Positions 25,625 through 36,661 are shown, counted from the stretch's first letter. The stretch: DNA of 42,093 nt from an uncultured Clostridia bacterium (GCA_944332455.1 CALVJY010000019.1:1-42093); one strand, 5' to 3'. Program-made: numbers and translations. The notes: generated from the sequence alone by a model not told the origin.

Positions 25625-26329
25625 ATGAAAATTTCTGCCATATTGCGAGACCGTCACAGCTTTTGGGGGATCTTTTACCTGGTCTTCAAGATCGCGTTCG
25701 CCCTCTTTTTCGTACTGGCCATCGGCATGTCGGTCTTTGTCACCCTGAAGATCAATCAGCAGCGCACCTCGACGGGGCCGCTGAATCTCCTCGGGCAGGT
25801 CTACGTCATGCCCTACGAGACCCTGCCCTCCCGGGTCCCGCAGGGGGCCTTTGTCTATGTCCGGGAGCCCGGGAGCCTGAACGAGGGGGATCTGGTCCTG
25901 TTTTTGCAGACGACCACGGGCGGGGAGCGCAGCCTGCTGCTGATCGGCGAGATCGCCGGCGATCCCGAAGTGGTCATGGAGGGGGATGAGATGACGCTGG
26001 CCTATCCGATCCGGGCCGAGGAAGGCTCGGAAGACCTCGTCCGGGTCAGCCAGGATTCGATCGTCGGCGTTCCCTCCAGGATCTCCCGCTTTCCCGTCTT
26101 TTTCCTCAATCTGGTCAAAAACCCCTGGACCCTGATCTTCGTGCTCATCGTGCCGGCCGTGGTTTTGGTCATGCTGGAGATGAGCGGCCTTGCCTCCATG
26201 CTGCGCAGCCGGGATCCCGAGGAGGAAGCCAAGGGGCCGTCGGTGGATCTGAGCGGCTATGACCCCAAGGTGGTGGAGGAGATCGACCGCATCCTGGAAG
26301 AGGAGCGGAAGGGAAAGAAAAAAAACTGA
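25625..26329 (+). CDS. S26 signal-peptidase-like membrane protein, catalytically degenerate
   Basis: 234 residues: N-terminal membrane helix (about 17-41), extracytoplasmic domain, second helix (about 165-189) and a charged cytoplasmic tail. The domain layout resembles archaeal-type/SipW signal peptidases: VPQGAFVYVREPGSLNEGDLVLF aligns with the family's IPxGSxVxV..GDVITF block, and DSIVGVPSRI with the later eIIGk block (order of motifs read by eye). The SGSMEP catalytic serine is absent (VMPYETLPS instead), and no His or Lys replaces the general base. It starts 7 nt after a T-run with no visible ribosome site. Function unknown. Confidence 0.6.
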   Translation: MKISAILRDRHSFWGIFYLVFKIAFALFFVLAIGMSVFVTLKINQQRTSTGPLNLLGQVYVMPYETLPSRVPQGAFVYVREPGSLNEGDLVLFLQTTTGGERSLLLIGEIAGDPEVVMEGDEMTLAYPIRAEEGSEDLVRVSQDSIVGVPSRISRFPVFFLNLVKNPWTLIFVLIVPAVVLVMLEMSGLASMLRSRDPEEEAKGPSVDLSGYDPKVVEEIDRILEEERKGKKKN

Positions 26330-26351
26330 AGGGATCCCTCCGGGAGGACCT

Positions 26352-26378
26352 GCCGGCTGCCGCGGCGGCCGGCTTTTT
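26352..26378 (+). terminator. Intrinsic terminator
   Basis: GCCGGCTGC (26352-26360) pairs with GCGGCCGGC (26365-26373), one wobble, over a CGCG loop, then TTTTT. Confidence 0.8.
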
Positions 26379-26497
26379 GCGGCCTTTCCGGATCATCGGG
26401 GAAAGGATGGCAGAGGAAGGGCCTCTTCCCCTTTGTGCGAATTGCCAGAAAATGGACGGAAATCATAAAATGTTGTTTCAAAGCGGGGATTCTGTGT

Positions 26498-26503
26498 TAT
26501 AAT
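26498..26503 (+). promoter_or_regulatory. Likely -10 box for the mcsA operon
   Basis: A perfect TATAAT; the region 17 nt upstream (GTTTCA) is a poor -35. Downstream the leader carries GCGAATA twice, 17 nt apart (26537 and 26554). No CtsR heptad pair (GGTCAAA type) was seen. Confidence 0.45.
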
Positions 26504-26598
26504 AGGGGAAACCTGGGGATATACATCGGACCCGAAGCGAATAGAATAGAAAGCGAATACAATAAAGTAGAAAGCAGAATGGGCAGGAGGACGCGGCT

Positions 26599-27078
26599 AT
26601 TTTTATTCTTTGTTCAGAGTGTAAATTGAATGAGGCGGAGGTGACGGTCATCAAGATCATCAACGGGCACAAGACCGAACTGCATCTGTGCAAGAACTGC
26701 GCCAAAAAGTTCGAAGACGCCTCCGACCCCGATCCCGCATACGAAAACATCTTTGCCCCCCTGGGGGAATACGAAAACCTGCCCCGGAACAAGGTCTGCC
26801 CGGCCTGTAAGACCACGCTGAAACAGTTTCTGGAGACCGGTTACCTGGGCTGCGAGCAGTGCTACCGGGAGTTTGAGGACGAGATTGAGGAGGTCCTGAA
26901 AAAAGTGCAGGGCGCCACGCTGCACGTGGGGAAGATGCCCAAGGGGCGGGACCGCAACGACCGTCAGGAACTGCTGGAGTACGAACGGCTGAGCCAGGAA
27001 CTGAAGCGGGCCATTCTGGACGAACGCTTCGAGGACGCCGGCGTCATCAAACAAAAGCTCAAGCGGCTGCTGAAATAA
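26599..27078 (+). CDS. mcsA: McsA, activator of the arginine kinase McsB (probable ATT start)
   Basis: Zinc-finger partner of McsB in protein arginine phosphorylation and ClpC targeting. From the ATT at 26599 the product is 159 residues: FILCSECKLNEAEVTVIKII, then CKNCAKKF, CPACKTT, CEQCYREF, giving four CxxC pairs as in McsA, and a UVR-like coiled coil at the C-terminus. The only ATG/GTG/TTG start in this frame after the upstream stop is TTG 26626, which would delete the first CxxC and has only a weak ribosome site. A strong AGGAGG at 26585-26590 lies 8 nt before ATT 26599; ATT 26605 would give the canonical MLC.EC start at 14 nt spacing. mcsB follows after 13 nt. Confidence 0.85.
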   Translation: MFILCSECKLNEAEVTVIKIINGHKTELHLCKNCAKKFEDASDPDPAYENIFAPLGEYENLPRNKVCPACKTTLKQFLETGYLGCEQCYREFEDEIEEVLKKVQGATLHVGKMPKGRDRNDRQELLEYERLSQELKRAILDERFEDAGVIKQKLKRLLK

Positions 27079-27091
27079 GAGGAGGCAAGCT

Positions 27092-28084
27092 ATGGAAAAA
27101 ATTCCGGACATCGCCTTTTCTTCCCGCATCCGGCTGGCTCGCAACGTCAAGGGCTATCCCTTTCCGACGGTCGACGACCACTACGTCTCCGACATCGTCA
27201 AGCCGGTCTACCAGTCGCTGAACAAGCTGGGGCGTTTTCATCTTTACCACATGGGCAAGCTCTCGGCCCTGGAAAAAAACGTGCTGAGGGAAAAGCACCT
27301 GATCAGCACGGATCTCACCAACCATCAGTCGGGCGCCGCCCTCATTTCGGAGGACGAGCGCATTTCGGTCATGGTCAACGAGGAGGACCACATCCGGGAA
27401 CAGTGTCTGATGCCCGGTTTCCGTCTGGAGGAGGCCTTTTCGGTCCTCGACAAGGTGGACGACGCCCTGTCCGACAAGATCGAATTCGCCTACGACACCC
27501 GCTACGGGTATCTGACCTCCTGTCCCACCAATGTGGGGACGGGGATGCGGGCCTCGGTCATGCTCTTTCTGCCCGCCCTGACCATGACCCGGAAGATCAC
27601 GGCGGTCATCCACGCGGTCAGCAGAGAGCGCATCACCGTACGCGGCGTGTACGGGGAGGGCAGTTCGGCCGAAGGGGCCATGTTCCAGCTCTCCAATCAG
27701 ATCTCGCTGGGGAACACCGAATCGGAGATCCTCCGCCACGTCTACGACACCGTCCTGAAGATCAGCGAGGCCGAGATCTCGGCCCGGAACGAGCTGCTCG
27801 CCCGGGACGAGCTGGCTCTGAAGGACCGGGTCAGAAGGGCCTACGGCACCCTGACCCATGCGGTCATCCTCTCCAGCCGGGAGTTCATGCAGCTGTTTGC
27901 GGACGTCAAGCTGGGGGTGCAGATGGGCCTGCTTCCCTTTCAGAACGCCGGACTTTTAGACGACGTGGTGGTTAAGATGCAGCCCGCCAATATCACCCTG
28001 ATGGCGGGACGGGAGCTCTCTCCCCGGGAGCGCGACGCCTACCGTGCCGAATACGTCTCGAAGGCGCTTTTATCTCTGGGGTGA
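27092..28084 (+). CDS. mcsB: Protein arginine kinase McsB
   Basis: 330 residues. Phosphorylates arginines of damaged proteins, marking them for ClpCP. Guanido-kinase motifs: ISSRIRLARN-like FSSRIRLARNVKGYPFP at the N-terminus, NEEDHIREQ, LTSCPTNVGTGMRAS with the reactive Cys, and RGVYGEGSSAEG. The N-terminal regulatory domain of animal arginine kinases is absent, as usual for McsB. Ribosome site AGAGGAGG. It sits between mcsA and clpC in the standard order. Confidence 0.95.
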   Translation: MEKIPDIAFSSRIRLARNVKGYPFPTVDDHYVSDIVKPVYQSLNKLGRFHLYHMGKLSALEKNVLREKHLISTDLTNHQSGAALISEDERISVMVNEEDHIREQCLMPGFRLEEAFSVLDKVDDALSDKIEFAYDTRYGYLTSCPTNVGTGMRASVMLFLPALTMTRKITAVIHAVSRERITVRGVYGEGSSAEGAMFQLSNQISLGNTESEILRHVYDTVLKISEAEISARNELLARDELALKDRVRRAYGTLTHAVILSSREFMQLFADVKLGVQMGLLPFQNAGLLDDVVVKMQPANITLMAGRELSPRERDAYRAEYVSKALLSLG

Positions 28085-28100
28085 AAGGAGTTGATGTCAG

Positions 28101-30596
<2,496 letters not shown>

Positions 30597-30653
30597 CCCT
30601 GATTGGGGACAGCAAAGAAAATTATGTGCTTTTTGCACACAGGAGGAAACGCC

Positions 30654-31178
30654 ATGCGTCTCGACATTTCTCAGAAAAACTACCAGATGAGCGACAAACT
30701 CGAGGACATCATCCGCAAAAAGACCGACAAGCTCTCCCGCTACCTGAGCGAGGACACCGTGGTCAAGGTCATGCTGAAGGAGGAGGGCGAAAAGCAGAAG
30801 CTGGAGATGACCATCAACTTCGAGGGCACCTTCGTCCGCTCCGAGGTGATCGGGAAAAACTTTTACGACCTCATCGACGAGGCCCTGCCCAAGCTCGAGC
30901 GCCAGCTCAGCAAGCACAAGAGCCGCCTGAAAAAGAAGCTCAAGGAGACCGCCTTCAAGGAGCCGGCCTTCCAGGGCGAGGAGCCGGCCCTGAATCCGGG
31001 CGTGGTCCGGGTCAAAAAGTTCGAGCTCATCCCCATGAGCCTGGACACGGCCATCGAAAATCTGGACATGCTGGGACACGATTTCTATGTCTTCCAGGAC
31101 GATCAGACCCATCAGATCTGCGTGCTGTACCGGCGGGACGACGGAAGCCTGGGTCTTCTGGAACCTCAGCCGGTCTGA
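30654..31178 (+). CDS. hpf: Ribosome hibernation promoting factor, long form
   Basis: 174 residues. The N-terminal S30AE domain (LDISQKNYQMSDKLEDIIRK, LKKKLKET end) blocks the ribosome active site; the C-terminal domain (VVRVKKFELIPMSLDTAIEN, GHDFYVFQDDQTHQICVLYR) dimerises and pairs 70S into 100S ribosomes. The ATG at 30654 is preceded by AGGAGG; an in-frame ATG at 30603 lacks similarity. It lies 57 nt after clpC and before a terminator, so it may share the stress operon. Confidence 0.94.
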   Translation: MRLDISQKNYQMSDKLEDIIRKKTDKLSRYLSEDTVVKVMLKEEGEKQKLEMTINFEGTFVRSEVIGKNFYDLIDEALPKLERQLSKHKSRLKKKLKETAFKEPAFQGEEPALNPGVVRVKKFELIPMSLDTAIENLDMLGHDFYVFQDDQTHQICVLYRRDDGSLGLLEPQPV

Positions 31179-31204
31179 TCAGAAGTGACAAACCAAAAAA
31201 ATTC

Positions 31205-31236
31205 GAGCGGGAGCCTGAAGGTTCCCGCTCTTTCTG
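31205..31236 (+). terminator. Terminator after hpf
   Basis: GAGCGGGAGCC (31205-31215) pairs with GGTTCCCGCTC (31220-31230), one wobble, TGAA loop, then TTTCTGT. Confidence 0.8.
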
Positions 31237-31375
31237 TGTCTAACGGACATAACGTATGCCGAGCGACAGGTATGGCGGTGTGTGAGGGCGATTTATTTTG
31301 CCTGCTCGATTGTTTCGTTCCCGGAAGAGGGCACCGGATGATTGAAAAAATCTTTTCTCCCTCCGTCCGAAACTC

Positions 31376-31404
31376 TTGCCGGAAAGCGATTTTTATGGTA
31401 CAAT
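31376..31404 (+). promoter_or_regulatory. Promoter of the patatin-to-tadA cluster
   Basis: TTGCCG (31376-31381) and TACAAT (31399-31404) with a 17-nt spacer, about 30 nt before the first ATG. Confidence 0.7.
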
Positions 31405-31436
31405 GTTAAGAGGAAAACGAGCGGAGCAGATGTCCG

Positions 31437-32327
31437 ATGGGATGGTTCGGATTTTTGAAAAGAAGAGGGCGGGCGGCAGGGCCCAAGGTCAAGGAAGGGC
31501 GGGAGCGTCCGCCCAAAGTGAAGGCCGGCATCGCCTTCGGAGCCGGCGGCACCCGCGGCTTTGCGCACATCGGGGTCATCCGGGCCCTGGAGGAAAACGG
31601 CATCGATTTTCCCTTTGTCACGGGCTGCAGCGTGGGATCCATCGCGGCCGCGCTCTATGCCTACGGTCTGAATTCCCGCGAGATGGAGGAATTTTTCACC
31701 CAGATCCGCTACTCCGACATCAAGTCCAGCCGGTTATTTTTTGTCCCCTCCAATTCGAAGAACATCGAAAACATGGTCCGGCGGGTCATCGGGGAGGTCC
31801 GGTTTGACCAGCTGACCAAGCCGCTGTGCATTTCGGCGGTCGATTTGAAGACCGGGGAGGAGATCGTGGTCAATTTCGGCGAGGTCGCCAGGGCCTGCGC
31901 GGCCAGCTGCGCGGTGCCGGGCATCTTTACGCCGGTAGAGATCGAGAATTACCGCTTTATCGACGGCGGGATGGCCAACCCCATCCCGGCCGACGTGCTG
32001 CGCCTGATGGGGGCCGAAAAGGTGGTCTCGGTCGACGTTCACTCCAAGCGTGGCCCCGGCACCGACTCCACCAAGATCGTGGACATCTTAAAGGCCTCCT
32101 TCGAGATCGGCATGAAGGCCACCGCGATCAAGGGCATCGTCAACTCCGACGTACTCATCCAGCCGGACTGCCACCGCTACAGCCAGCTGAAGCTGGAAAA
32201 CAGCCGGGAGATGATCGAGGAAGGCTACCGCGCGGCCATGGAAAAGATGGACGAGATCAAGGCCCTGATGGGAATACGGCCGGATCGGCTCTTGGGAAAG
32301 GAAAAATTGACTGAGAGCCATTCATAA
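31437..32327 (+). CDS. Patatin-like phospholipase
   Basis: 296 residues, no signal peptide. Patatin fold: oxyanion loop GAGGTRGFAHIGV, nucleophile elbow GCSVGS (Ser in GxSxG), and catalytic Asp in FIDGGMANP. RssA/YchK-like size. Probably cleaves membrane lipids or esters inside the cell. It begins with a basic, possibly membrane-associating stretch (MGWFGFLKRRGRA). GGAG 11 nt upstream of the ATG. Head gene of a six-gene run ending with tadA. Confidence 0.88.
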   Translation: MGWFGFLKRRGRAAGPKVKEGRERPPKVKAGIAFGAGGTRGFAHIGVIRALEENGIDFPFVTGCSVGSIAAALYAYGLNSREMEEFFTQIRYSDIKSSRLFFVPSNSKNIENMVRRVIGEVRFDQLTKPLCISAVDLKTGEEIVVNFGEVARACAASCAVPGIFTPVEIENYRFIDGGMANPIPADVLRLMGAEKVVSVDVHSKRGPGTDSTKIVDILKASFEIGMKATAIKGIVNSDVLIQPDCHRYSQLKLENSREMIEEGYRAAMEKMDEIKALMGIRPDRLLGKEKLTESHS

Positions 32328-32354
32328 AAAACTACCGACAGGGGGAGCCTGTTT

Positions 32355-33584
32355 ATGTCAAGAAAACGAGAGAGCCGGCGCAGGGCCTCGAGGGTGTTTT
32401 CCGAATCCTCGGGCGGCAGGGCGAGGGCCAAAAAACGGAGAGCGGCGAAGCTGGCCGTTTTGCTGATCCTGCTCTGCCTGATCGTGATCGGCTGTTATCT
32501 CTGGGATCGGAACACCCTGATCTTCAGCGACTTTTTCTATGACTTCTACTACACCTATCTTTCGCCGGTCACTCCGCCGAAGATCCCGCAGTCTGACGGG
32601 AATTCCCAGGGAGAGCTTACCATCCATTTTGTGGACGTCGGTCAGGGGGACAGCATCATTCTGGAGCTGCCGGACGGCAAAAAGATGATCGTGGACGGAG
32701 GTCCCCGTTCGGCCAAGGCTCAGCTGCTCAGCTACATCGACGAACTGGGCATCACCCGATTCGATTATCTGCTGCTGACGCACACGGACGAAGATCACGT
32801 GGGCAGTCTGGACGACGTTTTGGATCACTGCGACGTGGTGCAGATGCTGGTACCGGATATCTCCACGGACCTGATCACCACGGCCGTCTACAGACAGTTT
32901 GTGGAGGCAGCCGAGTCCGAGCTTTCCGAAGTGGAGGGTTCCTCTTTGACCTACACCTGCTACGATTCGGATTTTTCGGATGAGGAGACGGGCTACTTTG
33001 TGGACTTTGTCACCCCGTCGGCCGCGGATTACGGCACCGTCACGGCCGGCAATGCCGAAAAGATCAACTCCATCTCGCCGATCATGATCATTTCCTTCGG
33101 CGGGTACCGGATCATGCTGACGGGAGACGCCAACGAGATCAGCGAGGAATGGTTTCTGGAACGGGTGGCGGCCGACACGGCCAACGGCGCGGATTACTAT
33201 GACGTCGACGTCCTGAAAGTCGGACACCACGGAAGCGAAACTTCCACCAACGACACCGAGGAGATCCCTTTTCTGCGGACCATCCGCCCCGAATATGCCG
33301 TCATCAGCTACGGCGAAGGCAACAAGTACGGGCATCCGCGCCCCGAACTGCTGGCGAGGCTGGCCCAATACATGCCAGAAGATCACATCTACGGGACGGC
33401 GGAAGACGGAAACATCGTGCTGAAGATCGCCAAGGAGGGGGAGGCCTTCGAGATGAACTTTTACACTTCCGAAGAGAGCGGAGGTCAGGAGGCAGCCCTC
33501 GGCCTGTGGGCAAACTTTGCGGATTTTTCCAAACTTTTCTACCTTTCCGCCCGAAAGTTCCAGCCCTTCGCTGCCCTGATCTGA
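32355..33584 (+). CDS. ComEC-like MBL-fold hydrolase, membrane-anchored
   Basis: 409 residues. A basic N-terminus and one membrane helix (about 31-47, LAVLLILLCLIVIGCYLW) precede an extracytoplasmic metallo-beta-lactamase domain of the ComEC/Rec2 type: HFVDVGQGDSIILELPDGK, metal motif THTDEDHVGS, IMLTGDANEIS and DVLKVGHHGSETST. It lacks the ComEC channel, so it is a free-standing hydrolase and possibly an extracellular nuclease or phosphodiesterase (inference). The C-terminal 40 residues are hydrophobic and not conserved in memory. Confidence 0.85.
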   Translation: MSRKRESRRRASRVFSESSGGRARAKKRRAAKLAVLLILLCLIVIGCYLWDRNTLIFSDFFYDFYYTYLSPVTPPKIPQSDGNSQGELTIHFVDVGQGDSIILELPDGKKMIVDGGPRSAKAQLLSYIDELGITRFDYLLLTHTDEDHVGSLDDVLDHCDVVQMLVPDISTDLITTAVYRQFVEAAESELSEVEGSSLTYTCYDSDFSDEETGYFVDFVTPSAADYGTVTAGNAEKINSISPIMIISFGGYRIMLTGDANEISEEWFLERVAADTANGADYYDVDVLKVGHHGSETSTNDTEEIPFLRTIRPEYAVISYGEGNKYGHPRPELLARLAQYMPEDHIYGTAEDGNIVLKIAKEGEAFEMNFYTSEESGGQEAALGLWANFADFSKLFYLSARKFQPFAALI

Positions 33585-33613
33585 ATCACAGCCGAGCCTG
33601 ACAGGAGAAAAAT

Positions 33614-34837
33614 ATGAAAAAGAACAGACAGCCCTTTCAACCAAATCCCATAGACGCCGGCTTCGCCCTGTCCGGAACGGTCCTGATCAATGTGATCCTT
33701 TCGCTGGGGGTCACGCTGGTCCTGGCTTTCATGGCCGTTTTCATGGTGCAGGGCGGACAGTACGGAAGCGTAAATGAGGCCGTCGCCGCGCTGGAAAACG
33801 ACATGGGGATCCAGTGGTTTTTGCAGATCCTGCTGCATTTTTGCATTCTGGCGGGCGGATTGATCTATCTGGTCATCCGGCGGGCGGACATCGGGAAGGA
33901 GATGGGCTACAAGCGCTTTATGTCCTGGAAGGATCTGCTGATGACCCTCGCGTACACTTTCAGCTACATTCTGATCATGCTGCCCGTCAACGCCGTCTAC
34001 ATCGCCCTTTTGGAGGCCATGGGCATGGATCTGAGCAGTTCCGCCTCCTCTTCGCCCATGTTTGACAGCGTGGCCGGCATCATTCTGGGCTACTTTGCCA
34101 TTGCCTGCATTCCGCCCTTCTCGGAGGAACTGATGTTCCGGGGACTGGCCGTCAACGGGCTGAAGAAGCTGGGGAAGTGGCCGGCCGTGCTGCTGTCCGC
34201 CCTCTGCTTTGCCTTCATGCACATGAACCCCGTGCAGTATCTGAATGCCTTCTGCGGCGGCATCGTCATGGGGCTGGTCTACTGGAAGACGAAATCCATC
34301 TGGTCGAGCGCCATCGTGCACTTCATCAACAACGCCGTGTCGGTGACCGAATCGGTGCTGATCGAAGTCAATCAGGTCACCGATCAGATGCTCAACAGCT
34401 TTCTGGAACAGCATGCTTGGGTGGCCGTGGTCTTCCTGCTTCTGATCCTGTCCGCCCTCGCGGGCATCGTGCTTTGCACGCTTTACTTCGGGCGTGAAAG
34501 GAGGCCGATCCTTCGGATCCGGGCCGAAGGACAGGTACAGCCCGGCCAGGCTCCGCCCCTGCCCATGAACGGGATGAGTGAGTTCGGAACGGCCGCGCCC
34601 GTCCGGCCGGAGACTGTTGCGCAGCCGGTGTACGGCAATCCCACAGGCGGAGCGCCCTGTTCGCCGGTCATGCCGCCCTATGCGCCGTACGGAATGTACG
34701 CCTGGGGGCTCAGTCCGGCTCAGTGGGCGGCACAGCAGGAGCGGGCGCGGAACAAGCGGGATCTTCTGATCGGGTTTGCCGTCGCGGCGCCCGGGATCGT
34801 GGTCTGCCTGCTGATGACGCTGGGGAGTTTTCTTTGA
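33614..34837 (+). CDS. CPBP-family intramembrane metalloprotease
   Basis: 407 residues, about eight membrane segments. The ABI/CAAX motifs are visible: SEELMFRGLAVNGL (EExxxR), FAFMHMNPVQYL (FxxxH) and HFINNAVSV (HxxxN). After the domain a Pro/Gly/Ala/Tyr-rich cytoplasmic stretch of about 80 residues leads to a last helix at the very C-terminus, an unusual addition. Substrate unknown; family members process prenylated or membrane proteins or give bacteriocin self-immunity. Ribosome site ACAGGAG. It is followed at 3 nt by rlmH. Confidence 0.85.
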   Translation: MKKNRQPFQPNPIDAGFALSGTVLINVILSLGVTLVLAFMAVFMVQGGQYGSVNEAVAALENDMGIQWFLQILLHFCILAGGLIYLVIRRADIGKEMGYKRFMSWKDLLMTLAYTFSYILIMLPVNAVYIALLEAMGMDLSSSASSSPMFDSVAGIILGYFAIACIPPFSEELMFRGLAVNGLKKLGKWPAVLLSALCFAFMHMNPVQYLNAFCGGIVMGLVYWKTKSIWSSAIVHFINNAVSVTESVLIEVNQVTDQMLNSFLEQHAWVAVVFLLLILSALAGIVLCTLYFGRERRPILRIRAEGQVQPGQAPPLPMNGMSEFGTAAPVRPETVAQPVYGNPTGGAPCSPVMPPYAPYGMYAWGLSPAQWAAQQERARNKRDLLIGFAVAAPGIVVCLLMTLGSFL

Positions 34838-34840
34838 GCG

Positions 34841-35308
34841 ATGATCCGGATCCATCTCGTCTGCGTCGGCAAGATCAAGGAACCATTTTACCGGGAGGCC
34901 GTTTCGGAGTACCAAAAACGGCTCTCCCGCTTTTGCGATCTTCGCATCTGCGAGGTCGAGGAAAGCTCTCTGCGGGAGGATGGCAACCTGCAGAAGATCC
35001 TGGAGAGCGAAGCCGCCGCCCTGAAAAAGCACCTCAAGGGCCGGGTGATCGCCCTCTGCGTGGAGGGGAAAAGCCGGAGCAGTCCGGATTTTGCGGAGCA
35101 CCTGAAACAGCTCTTTGACCGGGGCGTGTCCGAGCTGACCTTTGTGATCGGATCCTCCAACGGCCTGGCCGAGGAGATCAAAAGGGGGGCGGACGAGCGC
35201 CTCTCCTTTTCGGAGATGACCTTTCCGCACATGCTGATGCGGGTCATCCTCACCGAACAGCTCTACCGGGCCTTTATGATCCTGTCAAATTCTCCCTATC
35301 ACAAATAA
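34841..35308 (+). CDS. rlmH: 23S rRNA pseudouridine-1915 N3-methyltransferase
   Basis: 155 residues, SPOUT methyltransferase. VCVGKIKEPFYREAVSEYQK at the start, knotted AdoMet loop IGSSNGL and the C-terminal TFPHMLMRVILTEQLYRAFM ending in SPYHK are diagnostic. It modifies helix 69 in 70S ribosomes. Starts 3 nt after the CPBP gene stop. Confidence 0.97.
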   Translation: MIRIHLVCVGKIKEPFYREAVSEYQKRLSRFCDLRICEVEESSLREDGNLQKILESEAAALKKHLKGRVIALCVEGKSRSSPDFAEHLKQLFDRGVSELTFVIGSSNGLAEEIKRGADERLSFSEMTFPHMLMRVILTEQLYRAFMILSNSPYHK

Positions 35309-35333
35309 AGACCTCCTGCTCATATGATGGCGT

Positions 35334-36206
35334 ATGAGTTCCTTCGGATACGATCAGCTGCTGGAGTGCGTCAATGCCCTCGGTCCGCCCTTTGAGACGG
35401 GAAGCATCGGCCAGAGCGCCGAGGGCCGCCTGATCCCGTTTGTCAGAACGGGGGAGGGGCGGCCGGTCCTGCTGATCGTGGGAGGCTTCCACGCCAGAGA
35501 GCACATCACGGTGCCCCTGGTCCTCGGCCTCATACGGCCCTTTCCATTCGGGACCGTCTTTTTTGTGCCCTGCCTCAATGCGGACGGCCTGGAACTCTGT
35601 CAAAACGGGCTGTCCTCGGTCTCCTCCCCGGCCAGGAGAAAGTTTTTAAGAGCGGTCAACGGCGGGTCCGAGGACTTTTCTCTGTGGAAGGCCAATGCCG
35701 ACGCCGTGGACCTCAACCTCAATTTCCCGAGCGGATTCGGAAAAGGGAGGGGCAATCTCTTCGCGCCCGCTCCGCAGGGCTATGTGGGCCCCTGTCCGCT
35801 GTCCGAACCCGAAAGCCTGGCTCTGGCGGCTTTTACGGCGGCTGTGCGGGCCGAAGCCGTTCTGACCTTCCACAGCAAGGGGGAGGTGATATTCTGGCGC
35901 TACGGGCAAAAGGGAGGCCGTCTGCGGCGGGACCGGGCGCTGGCCCGGAGGCTTGGCAAGGTCAGCGGCTACGCCCTGGCCGAAAGTCCGGAGAGCCACG
36001 GCGGCTACAAGGACTGGTGCGTAGAGGTCCTGAACATTCCGGCCTTCACCGTGGAAGTCGGGGCCGAAAGCTGGCCGCACCCGCTGGATCACAGCCTGCT
36101 GCCAAAGATCCTGCCGCAATGCCGGGCCATGCCGGGGGAAGTACTTGATTTTTTGAGGAAAGAGAATGGACGAAAGAGAAAAATGGATGCGGGCGGCCCT
36201 GCGTGA
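35334..36206 (+). CDS. M14 carboxypeptidase, gamma-D-glutamyl-diamino acid peptidase type
   Basis: 290 residues. Zinc ligands are HxRE in GGFHAREH and the later His in LTFHSKGEVIFW; the catalytic Glu is in FTVEVGAESWPH. The HSKGEVIFWRYG context resembles ENP1/MpaA-type peptidases that cut gamma-D-Glu-DAP links in peptidoglycan peptides. No signal peptide is seen, so it probably acts on recycled muropeptides in the cytoplasm. The ATG has only a weak ribosome site, and the gene overlaps tadA by 41 nt. Confidence 0.85.
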   Translation: MSSFGYDQLLECVNALGPPFETGSIGQSAEGRLIPFVRTGEGRPVLLIVGGFHAREHITVPLVLGLIRPFPFGTVFFVPCLNADGLELCQNGLSSVSSPARRKFLRAVNGGSEDFSLWKANADAVDLNLNFPSGFGKGRGNLFAPAPQGYVGPCPLSEPESLALAAFTAAVRAEAVLTFHSKGEVIFWRYGQKGGRLRRDRALARRLGKVSGYALAESPESHGGYKDWCVEVLNIPAFTVEVGAESWPHPLDHSLLPKILPQCRAMPGEVLDFLRKENGRKRKMDAGGPA

Positions 36207-36642
36207 GGCCCGAAAAGCTGCCTCGCGCGACGAGGTCCCGGTCGGATGCGTGATCGTCAGGGAGGGAAAGATCCTGTCCCGGGCCCACAACCGCCGGGAG
36301 GAGACCCAGATGGCCACCGCGCACGCCGAACTTCTGGCCATTCAGAAGGCCTGCAAAAAGCTGGGGTCCTGGCGGCTGGAGGGCTGCGACCTCTATGTGA
36401 CGCTGGAGCCCTGCCCCATGTGCGCGGGGGCGATCGTCAACGCCCGGGTGGGATCCGTCTTTTTCGGGGCCTTTGACCCCAAGGGCGGCTACGCCGTGAC
36501 CCTGCACCGAACCTTCGAGGATTCCGCCCTCAACCACCGCCCCGCCTTTGAAGGCGGGATCCTGGAGGAGGAATGCGGGGAACTTCTGCGGGCATACTTC
36601 CGGGAAAAGAGAAGACAAAAAACCAAGGAAAGATCTGTGTGA
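36166..36642 (+). CDS. tadA: tRNA adenosine deaminase
   Basis: 158 residues. Converts A34 to inosine in tRNA-Arg. Deaminase motifs: ATAHAELLAI (HAE) and LEPCPMCAGAI (PCxxC), the zinc set, plus VPVGCVIV near the N-terminus. It starts inside the end of the M14 gene in a different frame; GAGGAAAG upstream of the ATG supports that start. Confidence 0.95.
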   Translation: MDEREKWMRAALREARKAASRDEVPVGCVIVREGKILSRAHNRREETQMATAHAELLAIQKACKKLGSWRLEGCDLYVTLEPCPMCAGAIVNARVGSVFFGAFDPKGGYAVTLHRTFEDSALNHRPAFEGGILEEECGELLRAYFREKRRQKTKERSV

Positions 36643-36661
36643 CCTCACGGATCTTTCTTTT
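36629..36661 (+). terminator. Terminator after tadA
   Basis: AAAGATCTGTG (36629-36639) pairs with CACGGATCTTT (36646-36656), one wobble, then CTTTTG. The stem includes the last tadA codons. Confidence 0.75.
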
